From NCBI GenBank assembly GCA_947457075.1, contig CANGUG010000009.1:1-64000 (forward strand): DNA of 64,000 nucleotides. Reading direction: 5' to 3'. The DNA is from Bacteroidota bacterium (lineage in GTDB: Bacteria > Bacteroidota > Bacteroidia > Chitinophagales > Chitinophagaceae). Below the pieces are notes generated by a model. That model saw only the letters and a list, made by a program, of their open reading frames with translations, was not told the origin of the DNA and searched no databases. Position numbers and translations under genes: made by a program. This document shows positions 1 through 10,647 of the stretch, in pieces (the first letter of the stretch is position 1; each line of letters begins with the position of its first letter).

Positions 1-345
1 CGGCTGCCTGCCGCGGAGGCAAATGAAATTCTATTTTGAAGGGGACATAATGTAAAGGGAAAATATTATTTGAATTACTATGCATTTAATAAAGCAAAAG
101 AAGCCCTGTAATATTGTTCCATGAAGCCGACTTCGGCTGCTTGCCGCGGAGGCAAATGAAATTCTATTTTGAAGGGGACATAATGTAAAGGGAAAATATT
201 ATTTGAATTACTATGCATTTAATAAAGCAAAAGAAGCCCTGTAATATTGTTCCATGAAGCCGACTTCGGCTGCCTGCCGCGGAGGCAAATGAAATTCTAT
301 TTTGAAGGGGACATAATGTAAAGGGAAGCAATATTACAGGGCATA
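1..345. repeat. Tandem 133-bp direct repeat (2 full copies plus a partial third)
   Basis: Copies begin at 1, 134 and 267 with an exact 133-bp period and almost no divergence. The third copy stops near 327. Each unit starts with a GC-rich palindromic patch (around CTGCCGCGGAGGC) in otherwise AT-rich DNA, and the unit junctions carry a small hairpin AGCCGA-CT-TCGGCT. Each full unit contains GCCCTGTAATATTG (103-116 and 236-249); its exact reverse complement occurs once, at 329-342. On the minus strand this forms a 14-bp stem just past the end of the neighbouring gene, so the array may act as its 3' end. The array may continue left of the window. No coding potential is seen in these 360 bases. 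Confidence 0.9.
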
Positions 346-360
346 ATTAATTTACAAAAT

Positions 361-1236
361 TTAATGTGCTTTTAAAAACGCAATAGATTTAGCATATGCA
401 TCGGCAGAAGCAGTTGTATTAAAGCTTGGGTTACTTGGATTGGCAAAACCATGGTTCGCTTCATATCTGTTGACAGATAAATTCTTCCCAGCCAATTTCA
501 TATTTTTTTCAAATGCGTTCACCAATTCCGGAGAAGGGGACTTGTCTTGATTGCCAAAAAATCCGATTACATCACACTGAATTGATTGTAGCTTTTCCAT
601 ATTGGATTCGGGACGTCCATAATACATGACAGTTCCTTTTGCTTGAGGACCCGCTAAAATAGCAGTTTGTAAACTCCACATTCCTCCAAAGCACCAGCCT
701 AAGCTATAAATGGATGCCTTTGGTCCCGCTTTTTTGATGGCTCCTTGAATAATGGCAGTCATTCTTCCCATATCAGCACTACGCATTAACTTCATGGCAC
801 TATCAGGAGTAGCCGCCACTTTACCATCATACATATCCACAGCAAGTACATTTACATCTCCTAAATCGGAAAAGTATTTATCCGCTTCCATTTTAATATT
901 ATCGTTTAATCCCCACCATTCTTGAATTACAATCAAATATTTATTGCTCTTCTTTTTAGCAGGAATAAAATAGGCACTGGCAGGTTTACCATCAGCTGCA
1001 TCAAATGAAATCATTTTTCCAAGTAAAGTTGCAGGGTTTACCATAATTGGGTTGGGATGTAGGGCTGCAAATCCTGGCATGGAGGCCTCCAGTTGATAGG
1101 CTTGTTGGGTTTCCATATCAAGACATTCTACCACTTCTTTTTTGTCGATGGTCTCAAATTGGCTTTGTTCCCAATTCCAGCTTAAGGAACCAGCGATCAT
1201 TGATATGGCAAATAAGCCTAAAAGGAGCTTTTTCAT
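361..1236 (-). CDS. Dienelactone hydrolase family protein, exported
   Basis: This 291-residue alpha/beta hydrolase belongs to the dienelactone hydrolase family. The nucleophile is the cysteine of GWCFGG (Cys182); with Asp231 (NQDKSP) and His262 (NHGFANP) it gives the family Cys-Asp-His triad, and QEWWGLN (105-111) supplies the conserved glutamate. The first ~20 residues form a hydrophobic signal sequence, followed by a ~50-residue linker, so export to the periplasm is inferred. Such enzymes hydrolyse cyclic or simple esters and lactones; the true substrate here is unknown. It stands alone on the minus strand, divergent from pyrG, and its 3' end abuts the tandem repeat array, which may supply the terminator. 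Confidence 0.87.
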   Translation of the reverse strand: MKKLLLGLFAISMIAGSLSWNWEQSQFETIDKKEVVECLDMETQQAYQLEASMPGFAALHPNPIMVNPATLLGKMISFDAADGKPASAYFIPAKKKSNKYLIVIQEWWGLNDNIKMEADKYFSDLGDVNVLAVDMYDGKVAATPDSAMKLMRSADMGRMTAIIQGAIKKAGPKASIYSLGWCFGGMWSLQTAILAGPQAKGTVMYYGRPESNMEKLQSIQCDVIGFFGNQDKSPSPELVNAFEKNMKLAGKNLSVNRYEANHGFANPSNPSFNTTASADAYAKSIAFLKAH

Positions 1237-1396
1237 ATATTTTTATTGATTTTGATTTAAGATGTTCACGTTTCAATAACAGTTATAAACATTTATTGTT
1301 TGGCGTGGAACCTTGATTTTTTTCTAGGGCTTTTTTGGCTTATTTTTGTATGACCTCTAAGATTTTTCTCCAATAATAGATAGGTCGATTCATAAA

Positions 1397-1410
1397 CCCT
1401 TTTGAAAGGG
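1397..1410 (+). promoter_or_regulatory. Short hairpin in the pyrG upstream region
   Basis: The palindrome CCCTTTTGAAAGGG lies 64 bases before pyrG in the 237-bp divergent gap. It could be an operator or an RNA hairpin in the pyrG leader. It has no U-run and is not the Gram-positive pyrG attenuator arrangement. No clear TAnnTTTG box was found nearby. Confidence 0.3.
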
Positions 1411-1431
1411 CATTTCCTCATAGGCAACTAG

Positions 1432-3081
<1,650 letters not shown>

Positions 3082-3121
3082 AATATTTTGGTTATCTTGG
3101 TAGGCATAAATCCCTAACAAG

Positions 3122-5308
3122 ATGAACGCAAAAAATCTTTTTATTCTTTTTTTATTGATAAGTGCAAAAGCACTTAGCCAAACGCCAAAAAATTTAATTT
3201 GGGCTACCGATGGGCATGCATATTACAGCTTGTGGAATGGTAAAATTATTGTAGAAGCACCAGGAAAAATTACTGGATCCAGAAAAGTTATCGCCGAAGC
3301 GTTAATTCCTTCAGGTGAAATAGGGCCCATTGAAATAAAAAGTTTTACCCTTTCGCCAAAACAAAATTTAGCAATTATTTCAACCAATACAAAACGTGTT
3401 TGGCGCTATGAAACTATGGGAGATTGCTACCTGTACAACCTAACAACACATTCATTACAAAAAGTAGGTAAAAGAATGCCTCCTTCTTCATTGCAGTTTG
3501 CAAAAGTATCGCCCGATGAAAAGTGGGTGGCCTATGTTAGTGGACATAATATTTATGCCGAAGAAATTAGCACAGGGAAAACAATTCAGCTTACCAAAGA
3601 CGGTACGAAGTATTTAATTAATGGCACATTTGATTGGGCTTATGAGGAAGAGTTTTTTTGTAGAGATGGATTTAGATGGAGCCCTGATAGCAAGCAAATT
3701 GCATATTGGCAAGTAAATGCAACGGGGGTAAAAAATTATTTGATGATTAATAATACCGATTCGGTCTATCCATTTGCGGTGCCTGTGGAATATCCCATTG
3801 CGGGAGAAAAACCTTCGCCAGTTAAAATAGGCGTTGTTAGTTTGGCTAGTCAGCAAACTAAATGGATACAAACACCCGATGATGCACAATGGGGATCCTA
3901 TATTCCAAGAATGGAATGGGTGCCCAATAGTACAGAAATAATTTTACAGCATTTAAACAGAAAGCAAAATACAAGTCAATTATTATTGGCCAATGTTCAA
4001 ACTGCAAAGACTAAAGTAATTTATAAGGAGCAAGAAAGTACTTGGATTGATATCATGCCATTATGGGATAATCAATATGCTAACGGTGGTTGGGATTGGT
4101 TAGAGGATGGTAAACATTTTTTATGGGCCAATGAGTCTGATGGTTGGAGACATTTTTATATTCAATCAACCAATGGTGATCAACCTATTTGTATTACTCC
4201 AGGCAATTATGATGTAATGAAAACGGCAAGAGTAGATTATGCACATCATCAATTGTTTTTTTATGCTTCTCCTAAGAATGCCACAGAACAATATTTATAT
4301 GTGGTTAATTGGGACAGGCCTGGTGCTCCACAATTGGTGAGCCCTGAAAAACAAAATGGAACCCACGAATATAACATTAGTCCAAAGGGGGAATATGCAA
4401 TGCATACTTTTTCAAATATTAGTGTTGCCCCTCAAAGTGCATGGATAAAATTACCGAATCATGAAAGTATTGGTTCCGCCCAGGAGGGTAATTCATCACC
4501 TGTGCTTGCATCCGAAAATGCTGCTCCAGAATTTTTTACTGTAACTACTTCCGAAGGAGTGACCATGGATGCATGGATGGTAAAACCCAACCATTTCGAT
4601 CCCAATAAAAAATACCCAATCGTTTTTTATGTATATACGGAGCCTTGGGGTCAAACAGCGAAAAATGAATATGGTACTGGACAAAACTTTTTATACAATG
4701 GTTCCATGCAGGAGGATGGATATATTTATGTAAGCATGGATAATAGAGGTACGCCTGTACCTAAAGGGCGAGCTTGGCGTAAATCTATTTACCAAAAAAT
4801 TGGAGAAATCAATATTAGAGATCAGGCTTTGGGTGCCAAAGAAATTTTTAAATTACCCTTTGTAGATACTAGTAGAGTCGCTGTTTGGGGTTGGAGTGGA
4901 GGTGGTTCTGCCACATTGAATTTAATGTTCCAATACCCTGAAATTTATAAAACTGGTATTTCAATTGCTGGGGTGGGTAGTCAACTTACTTATGATAATA
5001 TTTATCAAGAAAGATATATGGGTTTGCCGCAGGAAGACAAGTCGGTTTTTGTAAAAGGATCTCCAATTAGTTATGCCAAAAATTTAAAAGGAAATTTATT
5101 GTATATCCATGGAACAGGGGATGATAATGTTCATTACCAAAACGCTGAATTACTGATTAATGAGTTAGTAAAATATGGCAAACAATTTAGTTTAATGAGC
5201 TATCCCAACCGAACACATTCCATTTCAGAGGGAGAGGGAACAGTTGGGCATTTAGTGGATTTATATACCCGCTATTTGCGTCAGCATTGTCCTCCCGGCG
5301 GAAGATAA
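3122..5308 (+). CDS. Dipeptidyl peptidase IV-type serine peptidase (S9B)
   Basis: This 728-residue prolyl-oligopeptidase-family enzyme has an N-terminal signal peptide (about residues 1-20, ending LSQ), an eight-bladed beta-propeller (about 30-470) and a C-terminal alpha/beta hydrolase domain. The triad is visible: Ser592 in GWSGGG, Asp668 in HGTGDDNVH and His699 in NRTHS. The DWAYEEE motif (Glu175-Glu176 region) is the family's recognition pair for the free N-terminus of substrates, which supports release of Xaa-Pro dipeptides rather than endopeptidase action. The location is probably periplasmic or outer-membrane associated, scavenging peptides. It sits between pyrG and icmF. Confidence 0.93.
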   Translation: MNAKNLFILFLLISAKALSQTPKNLIWATDGHAYYSLWNGKIIVEAPGKITGSRKVIAEALIPSGEIGPIEIKSFTLSPKQNLAIISTNTKRVWRYETMGDCYLYNLTTHSLQKVGKRMPPSSLQFAKVSPDEKWVAYVSGHNIYAEEISTGKTIQLTKDGTKYLINGTFDWAYEEEFFCRDGFRWSPDSKQIAYWQVNATGVKNYLMINNTDSVYPFAVPVEYPIAGEKPSPVKIGVVSLASQQTKWIQTPDDAQWGSYIPRMEWVPNSTEIILQHLNRKQNTSQLLLANVQTAKTKVIYKEQESTWIDIMPLWDNQYANGGWDWLEDGKHFLWANESDGWRHFYIQSTNGDQPICITPGNYDVMKTARVDYAHHQLFFYASPKNATEQYLYVVNWDRPGAPQLVSPEKQNGTHEYNISPKGEYAMHTFSNISVAPQSAWIKLPNHESIGSAQEGNSSPVLASENAAPEFFTVTTSEGVTMDAWMVKPNHFDPNKKYPIVFYVYTEPWGQTAKNEYGTGQNFLYNGSMQEDGYIYVSMDNRGTPVPKGRAWRKSIYQKIGEINIRDQALGAKEIFKLPFVDTSRVAVWGWSGGGSATLNLMFQYPEIYKTGISIAGVGSQLTYDNIYQERYMGLPQEDKSVFVKGSPISYAKNLKGNLLYIHGTGDDNVHYQNAELLINELVKYGKQFSLMSYPNRTHSISEGEGTVGHLVDLYTRYLRQHCPPGGR

Positions 5309-5356
5309 ATTGTTTTTTTTCTGCATAAAATAAATGGTTAATCTGCTAACATTTGT

Positions 5357-5364
5357 TAGCTTTG
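5357..5364 (+). promoter_or_regulatory. Bacteroidota -7 promoter box before icmF
   Basis: TAGCTTTG matches TAnnTTTG and ends exactly 4 nt before the icmF ATG, so transcription would begin at or next to the start codon (leaderless mRNA). No good -33 TTG is seen at the usual distance. Confidence 0.6.
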
Positions 5365-5368
5365 TGCC

Positions 5369-8300
5369 ATGAATAAAGTTAGAATATTAACCTGTACCAG
5401 TTTATTTGACGGACATGATGCTTCCATTAATATCATGCGTCGCGTATTACAAGAAAATGGTGTTGAAATCATTCATTTAGGCCATAACCGTTCGGCTTAC
5501 GAAATTGTAACAGCAGCCATTGAAGAAGATGTGCAAGGCATTGCTATCACTTCCTATCAAGGAGGTCATGTTGAATTTTTTAGTTTTGTTCGAAAGCTAT
5601 TAGATGCTGCGGGATATAACCATGTAAAAATAGTGGGTGGGGGTGGTGGCACTATTTTACCAAAGGAAGCTAAATTGTTAGAAGCAAATGGTATTTCAAA
5701 AATATACTTACCCGCAGATGGTTTGGTAATGGGTATAGATGGAATGATCAAAGACGTAGTACGCATTTGTTCTTATGCATTTGAAGCACATACTAAAAAA
5801 ACTTTTCCTAAACTTCCCTTTCAAAAAATAATTGATCCACGTTTTTTAAGTAGACAAATTACTTTACTTCAAAATGGGGATGTAAAATTGCCCAAACAAA
5901 AAAAATCTACTAAAAAGAAAAGTTCAACTAGTTCCAATACCATTCCAATTATTGGCATTACTGGAACCGGGGGTGCTGGTAAATCTACCGTAGTGGATAG
6001 ATTGGTGCAATATTATGTACAATGTAATCCAACAAAAACAATCGCCGTTATTTCGGTAGATCCCTCCAAAAGAAAAACGGGCGGGGCATTATTAGGCGAT
6101 CGTATTAGAATGAACTCCATTCATCATGCTAATGTTTTTATGCGTTCTTTGGCAACTAGAAACGATATGCAATCTATTGCGCATTCAATGGACGGTGTAA
6201 TCGCATTATGTAAATCAGCAGGTTTTGATTGTATTCTTATCGAAACTGCAGGAGTAGGACAAAATGATGCGACCATAGTGGATTATGTAACGGTACCCGT
6301 GTACATAATGACCCCAGAATTTGGAGCACCTACACAATTGGAAAAAATAAACATGATTGATTATGCCCATGTGATCGGTATCAATAAATTTGATCGAGCA
6401 GGAGGGCTGGATGCTTTGAGAGATGTGAGAAAGCAATACAATCGTTCACGCCATATATTTAATGCAGTTTCTAATTCAAGTCCAGTTTTTGGAACCATGG
6501 CTGCTCATTATAGTGACCCTGGAATGCAAGCAATGTATAACGCTTTAATACAAAACATAAATAGTATTCATCACTCCGACTTTAAGTTGATAGAAAATCC
6601 TAGTGCATACCAGGAGGAAAATATTATTGCGCCTACTATTCCTAATAAAAGAATTGGATATCTTAATGAAATCATTGAAGTGATTCAACAAAACAACGAA
6701 TGGATAAAGGAGCAAAAACAATGGGTGTCTAAATGGTACTGTGTTAGCAAAACAATGGAAGACCCATTGCTTGCAAAAAATACAGCATTAGTAAAATCTA
6801 AAAAAACAATCGAATCCAATATTGATAATGAGGTGAAGGACATGGTATCCTCATGGCCTGCCTTATATGACAAATACCAACAAAAAGTATTTACCAATGA
6901 AGTGAGGGGAAAAAAATCCACTCATTCCTTTGTTTTTGAAACACCCTCTGGTATTGAATTAAATAAAGTGTATTTGCCAAAATATGCCGATTGGGGGGAC
7001 ATTGCAGAATGGCAATTAAAAGAGAACACACCAGGTAGGTATCCATTTACGGCAGGGGTGTTTGAACTGAAAAGAGAAAATGAAGATCCTACAAGAATGT
7101 TTGCAGGTGAAGGTTGTCCAGAGCGTACCAATTGGCGTTTTCATTATTTGAGCAAAGGGCAGTCAGCGGTTAGATTATCTACAGCCTTTGATAGTGTTAC
7201 CTTGTATGGGCATGATCCAGCTTTAAGAATGGATGTATTTGGTAAAATTGGCAATGCGGGCGTTAGTGTGGCTACTATTGATGACGCAAAAAAATTGTAT
7301 TCCGGCATTGATTTAAATGCACCAAATACTTCAGTGAGTATGACCATTAATGGGCCGGCACCAATGTTATTGGCCATGTTTTTTAATACAGCAATTGATC
7401 AGGCCTGTGAGCAATACATTACTGAGCAAAAATTATGGCCACAGGTAAATAAAAAATTAAAACAATTAGTACCTGCTTCTTTATCACCCCATTATGAGTC
7501 TATTCATCCGAAAATTCCATTCTCTCAATGGCATAATGGTTTAGGGTTAAAATTATTAGGCGTGTCAGGGGATCAAGTGTTGGCTCCCGATGTTTATAGT
7601 CAAATTAAAACAACGGTATTGTCTAAATTAAGAGGAACCTTACAGGCAGATATTTTGAAAGAAGATCAGGCTCAAAATACTTGTATTTTTTCTACTGATT
7701 TTGCTTTACGTATGATGGGAGATGTACAAGATTATTTTGCAAAAAATAATATTCGTAATTTTTACAGTATTTCTATATCTGGGTACCATATTGCTGAAGC
7801 AGGCGCCAATCCTATTACACAGTTGGCCTTTACTTTAGCCAATGGCTTTACCTATGTGGAGTATTTTTTAAACCGTGGTATTGCTATTGATGATTTCATG
7901 CCCAATTTAAGTTTTTTCTTCAGCAATGGGATGGATCCAGAATATGCAGTTATCGGTCGAGTAGCACGCAGAATTTGGGCACGTGTAATGAAACTAAAAT
8001 ATAAAGCGAATGTACGTTCTCAAAAACTAAAATACCATATTCAAACAAGTGGTAGAAGCTTGCATGCACAGGAAATAGATTTTAACGACATAAGAACCAC
8101 TTTGCAAGCTTTATATGCCATTTATGATCAGTGTAATAGTTTACATACTAACGCATATGACGAAGCCATTACAACACCAACCGAAGAAAGTGTAAGAAGA
8201 GCATTGGCAATTCAACTAATCATTAATAAAGAATTAGGAACAGCGAAAGTTGAAAATGCACAGCAGGGTAGTTTCCTTATTTCAGAATTAACCGATTTGG

Positions 8301-8731
8301 TTGAAGAGGCAGTTATGCAAGAATTTGAAAAAATAAATGCAAGAGGTGGGGTATTAGGTGCTATGGAAAGAATGTATCAACGTTCAAAAATTCAGGAAGA
8401 AAGTTGGGTGTATGAAAATAAAAAACATGAGGGCGCAATTCCTATCATTGGAGTAAACACCTTTATTAATGAAAAAGATAGTTTAGCAGTTGACCAGCAG
8501 CCCATTATCAGGTCCTCTAAAAAAGAAAGAGAAAGGCAGGTAACTAGTTTACAGTTATTCAAAAAACGAAATGAGCACCAACGAGAAGCATATCTGGCCA
8601 AGCTAAGGGAAGCGAGTCTTCAAAATAGCAATTTATTTGAAATTTTGATGGAAGCGGTTAAATATTGCAGTTTGGGGGAGATTACCGATAGCCTTTATTT
8701 AGTAGGCGGAAAGTATAGTAGAAACCTGTAA
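5369..8731 (+). CDS. icmF: Fused isobutyryl-CoA mutase IcmF (B12-dependent mutase with built-in G-protein chaperone)
   Basis: The 1120-residue fusion has three parts. An N-terminal cobalamin-binding domain carries the lower-ligand motif with His16 in DGHDAS. A MeaB-like GTPase carries the P-loop GTGGAGKST (199-207). A C-terminal acyl-CoA mutase barrel carries FAGEGCPERTN beginning at residue 578. This order is diagnostic of IcmF, which interconverts isobutyryl-CoA and n-butyryl-CoA (and in some members isovaleryl/pivalyl-CoA) by a radical rearrangement; the GTPase part guards cofactor loading. The TIRQYAGF motif typical of methylmalonyl-CoA mutase is absent, which argues against that enzyme. 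The likely role is branched-chain amino acid or fatty acid carbon flow. It has its own promoter box and appears monocistronic. Confidence 0.93.
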   Translation: MNKVRILTCTSLFDGHDASINIMRRVLQENGVEIIHLGHNRSAYEIVTAAIEEDVQGIAITSYQGGHVEFFSFVRKLLDAAGYNHVKIVGGGGGTILPKEAKLLEANGISKIYLPADGLVMGIDGMIKDVVRICSYAFEAHTKKTFPKLPFQKIIDPRFLSRQITLLQNGDVKLPKQKKSTKKKSSTSSNTIPIIGITGTGGAGKSTVVDRLVQYYVQCNPTKTIAVISVDPSKRKTGGALLGDRIRMNSIHHANVFMRSLATRNDMQSIAHSMDGVIALCKSAGFDCILIETAGVGQNDATIVDYVTVPVYIMTPEFGAPTQLEKINMIDYAHVIGINKFDRAGGLDALRDVRKQYNRSRHIFNAVSNSSPVFGTMAAHYSDPGMQAMYNALIQNINSIHHSDFKLIENPSAYQEENIIAPTIPNKRIGYLNEIIEVIQQNNEWIKEQKQWVSKWYCVSKTMEDPLLAKNTALVKSKKTIESNIDNEVKDMVSSWPALYDKYQQKVFTNEVRGKKSTHSFVFETPSGIELNKVYLPKYADWGDIAEWQLKENTPGRYPFTAGVFELKRENEDPTRMFAGEGCPERTNWRFHYLSKGQSAVRLSTAFDSVTLYGHDPALRMDVFGKIGNAGVSVATIDDAKKLYSGIDLNAPNTSVSMTINGPAPMLLAMFFNTAIDQACEQYITEQKLWPQVNKKLKQLVPASLSPHYESIHPKIPFSQWHNGLGLKLLGVSGDQVLAPDVYSQIKTTVLSKLRGTLQADILKEDQAQNTCIFSTDFALRMMGDVQDYFAKNNIRNFYSISISGYHIAEAGANPITQLAFTLANGFTYVEYFLNRGIAIDDFMPNLSFFFSNGMDPEYAVIGRVARRIWARVMKLKYKANVRSQKLKYHIQTSGRSLHAQEIDFNDIRTTLQALYAIYDQCNSLHTNAYDEAITTPTEESVRRALAIQLIINKELGTAKVENAQQGSFLISELTDLVEEAVMQEFEKINARGGVLGAMERMYQRSKIQEESWVYENKKHEGAIPIIGVNTFINEKDSLAVDQQPIIRSSKKERERQVTSLQLFKKRNEHQREAYLAKLREASLQNSNLFEILMEAVKYCSLGEITDSLYLVGGKYSRNL

Positions 8732-8737
8732 AAAACA

Positions 8738-8745
8738 TATCTTTG
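8738..8745 (+). promoter_or_regulatory. Candidate -7 promoter box before yidC
   Basis: TATCTTTG fits TAnnTTTG and lies 30 bases upstream of the yidC ATG. The 12-bp palindrome ACGTAATTACGT (8751-8762) follows within the leader and could be a protein-binding site. No convincing -33 TTG was found. Confidence 0.5.
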
Positions 8746-8775
8746 TCCCCACGTAATTACGTATAAACATTGATT

Positions 8776-10593
8776 ATGAAAACGGACAAAAATACGGTCA
8801 TTGGGTTTATTTTATTAGCAGTTTTGTTTTTTGCTTATTTCTGGTACACCGATAAGCAACAAAAGGAAATGCAGGCATATAAAAAGCATATTGATGATTC
8901 AGTGATGCTAGTAAAAACTGCCGCTGAAAAAAAAGCAGCAGAAAAAAATCCTACAATAGTAGATACCATCGCTACAAGCAAAGCAGCTATAGCCGATTCA
9001 GTGAAAGAGCAATTGACTACTTTAGAAAATGATTTAGTTACAGTTCGTTTTAGTAATAAGGGAGGACAAGTGGTTGGCGTTACGTTAAAAAAGTATAGTA
9101 ATGCGCAAAAACAGTTGGTACAATTAGGGGATAGTACCACTTTAGATTATCCAATTAATGTGGGTAACAATCAAACAGCACAAATAAAGCAGGTAGTATT
9201 TCAAACTGTGAATGTATTACCAGTAGGTAATGATGGGGTAAAAAAGGTAGATTATATTTATACCGCTGCGAATGGCAAAAAAGTAAAGCATCAATTTTCA
9301 CTTTCACCTAACAAATACAATATTGATTGGAATGTTCAATTAGAAGGAGCTGACCAATTATTAACTAACGGCGTCATCAATTTTACTTGGGATGCGCATT
9401 CCTATCAACAGGAGCGCACTTCCGAATATGAGCGCCAAATGTCTAATGTGTGTTTTGCAGAAGGAAATGAGTTTGACTATATTTCGGCTAAAAATACTTG
9501 GACTTTTGAAAAACCCATTCAATGGGTAGGTTTGGTGCAACAGTTTTTTAGCACCACCCTGTATGCAAAACAAGGCTTTGCTACTGGGAAAATTGATTGG
9601 CAAAGAAAAACCGATTCAAGCAATGGGTTAGCTACACTTCAATCACAGTTCCAATCAAAAGTGCCTGGAGCAATAGTGAATATCCCACTTTCTTTATATT
9701 ATGGTCCAAATGACTATCAAATTTTAAAAAAACAAGAAGCGCCAGAAATGGACAAGATTGTTAATTTAGGAAGAGACTTATATTCATTTGTACGCCCCAT
9801 TAACAAATACATTATTATGCCTGTGTTTGATTTTTTTGCAGGCTTTGTATCCAATTTTGGATGGGTAGTATTGTTATTGACCATTTTTATCAGAGTAGTC
9901 ACTTCACCATTAACCTATTCAAGTTATTTGAGTAGTGCAAAAATGAAAGTATTGAAACCTGAATTAGATCAAATTAAAGAGCGACTTGGAAGTGATCAAC
10001 AGGCGTTTGCAATGGAACAAATGAAATTGTTTAGAGAAGCAGGCGTGAATCCATTGGGTGGTTGTATTCCTGCCTTATTACAAATTCCTATTTTCTTTGC
10101 CTTATACAGTTTCTTTAATTCAAATATTTCTTTGAGAGGGCAGGCATTTTTATGGAGCCAGGACTTATCTAGCTATGATATCATCGCAAAGCTCCCCTTT
10201 AATGTACCCATGGGATTTGGGGATCATATTAGTTTATTTACATTAACAGCAGTGATTACTAGTGTATTTATTTCAGTGTATAATATGTCCATGACACCTA
10301 CTCAGGACAATCCAGCATTGAAGTATATGCCTTATATTTTCCCTGTAATGTTATTGTTTATCTTTAATAAACTACCTTCTGCATTAACATGGTATTATAC
10401 AGTATCTAATATTGTGACTTTGTTGTTGCAATTTATCATTCAAAAATTTATCATAAACCATGATAAAATTTTAGCAGATATTGATGTAAAGCGAAAAACA
10501 CCTAAGAAGAAAAGTAGTTGGCAAAGCAAGTACGAACAAATGTTGGAAGCGCAGAAAAAAGTGCAAGCTTTAAAGGATAAGCAAAAAAAATAA
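8776..10593 (+). CDS. yidC: Membrane protein insertase YidC
   Basis: YidC inserts and folds inner-membrane proteins, alone or with SecYEG. The ATG at 8776 gives 605 residues beginning MKTDKNTVIGF; a TTG two codons upstream is possible but less likely. Residues 4-22 form the N-terminal membrane anchor. A long periplasmic P1 domain follows to about residue 340, as in Gram-negative members. The conserved Oxa1/YidC hydrophobic core with about five membrane segments runs from about residue 345 to 565. The tail is lysine-rich (KTPKKKSSWQ and beyond), suiting ribosome contact. A strong terminator follows at 10605-10628. The usual rnpA/yidD neighbours are absent. Confidence 0.97.
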   Translation: MKTDKNTVIGFILLAVLFFAYFWYTDKQQKEMQAYKKHIDDSVMLVKTAAEKKAAEKNPTIVDTIATSKAAIADSVKEQLTTLENDLVTVRFSNKGGQVVGVTLKKYSNAQKQLVQLGDSTTLDYPINVGNNQTAQIKQVVFQTVNVLPVGNDGVKKVDYIYTAANGKKVKHQFSLSPNKYNIDWNVQLEGADQLLTNGVINFTWDAHSYQQERTSEYERQMSNVCFAEGNEFDYISAKNTWTFEKPIQWVGLVQQFFSTTLYAKQGFATGKIDWQRKTDSSNGLATLQSQFQSKVPGAIVNIPLSLYYGPNDYQILKKQEAPEMDKIVNLGRDLYSFVRPINKYIIMPVFDFFAGFVSNFGWVVLLLTIFIRVVTSPLTYSSYLSSAKMKVLKPELDQIKERLGSDQQAFAMEQMKLFREAGVNPLGGCIPALLQIPIFFALYSFFNSNISLRGQAFLWSQDLSSYDIIAKLPFNVPMGFGDHISLFTLTAVITSVFISVYNMSMTPTQDNPALKYMPYIFPVMLLFIFNKLPSALTWYYTVSNIVTLLLQFIIQKFIINHDKILADIDVKRKTPKKKSSWQSKYEQMLEAQKKVQALKDKQKK

Positions 10594-10604
10594 ATATAAA
10601 ATAG

Positions 10605-10628
10605 AAAAGACCCAATCCTGGGTCTTTT
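10605..10628 (+). terminator. Intrinsic terminator after yidC
   Basis: A perfect 10-bp stem AAAAGACCCA/TGGGTCTTTT with a 4-nt loop lies 11 bases past the yidC stop. The A and T tracts suit both strands. Confidence 0.88.
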
Positions 10629-10647
10629 CTTATGAATATAAAACATA

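Noticed and set aside
1-345. CRISPR array
   Set aside because: The units are tandem and contiguous at 133 bp with no unique spacers, and no cas gene is in the window.
1047-1316. 89-codon plus-strand open frame antisense to the hydrolase gene
   Set aside because: It overlaps a gene with a clear catalytic triad, begins inside it and has an unlikely composition; there is no promoter box.
8835-9140. 101-codon minus-strand frame within yidC
   Set aside because: Serine/cysteine-rich antisense translation; yidC is unambiguous.
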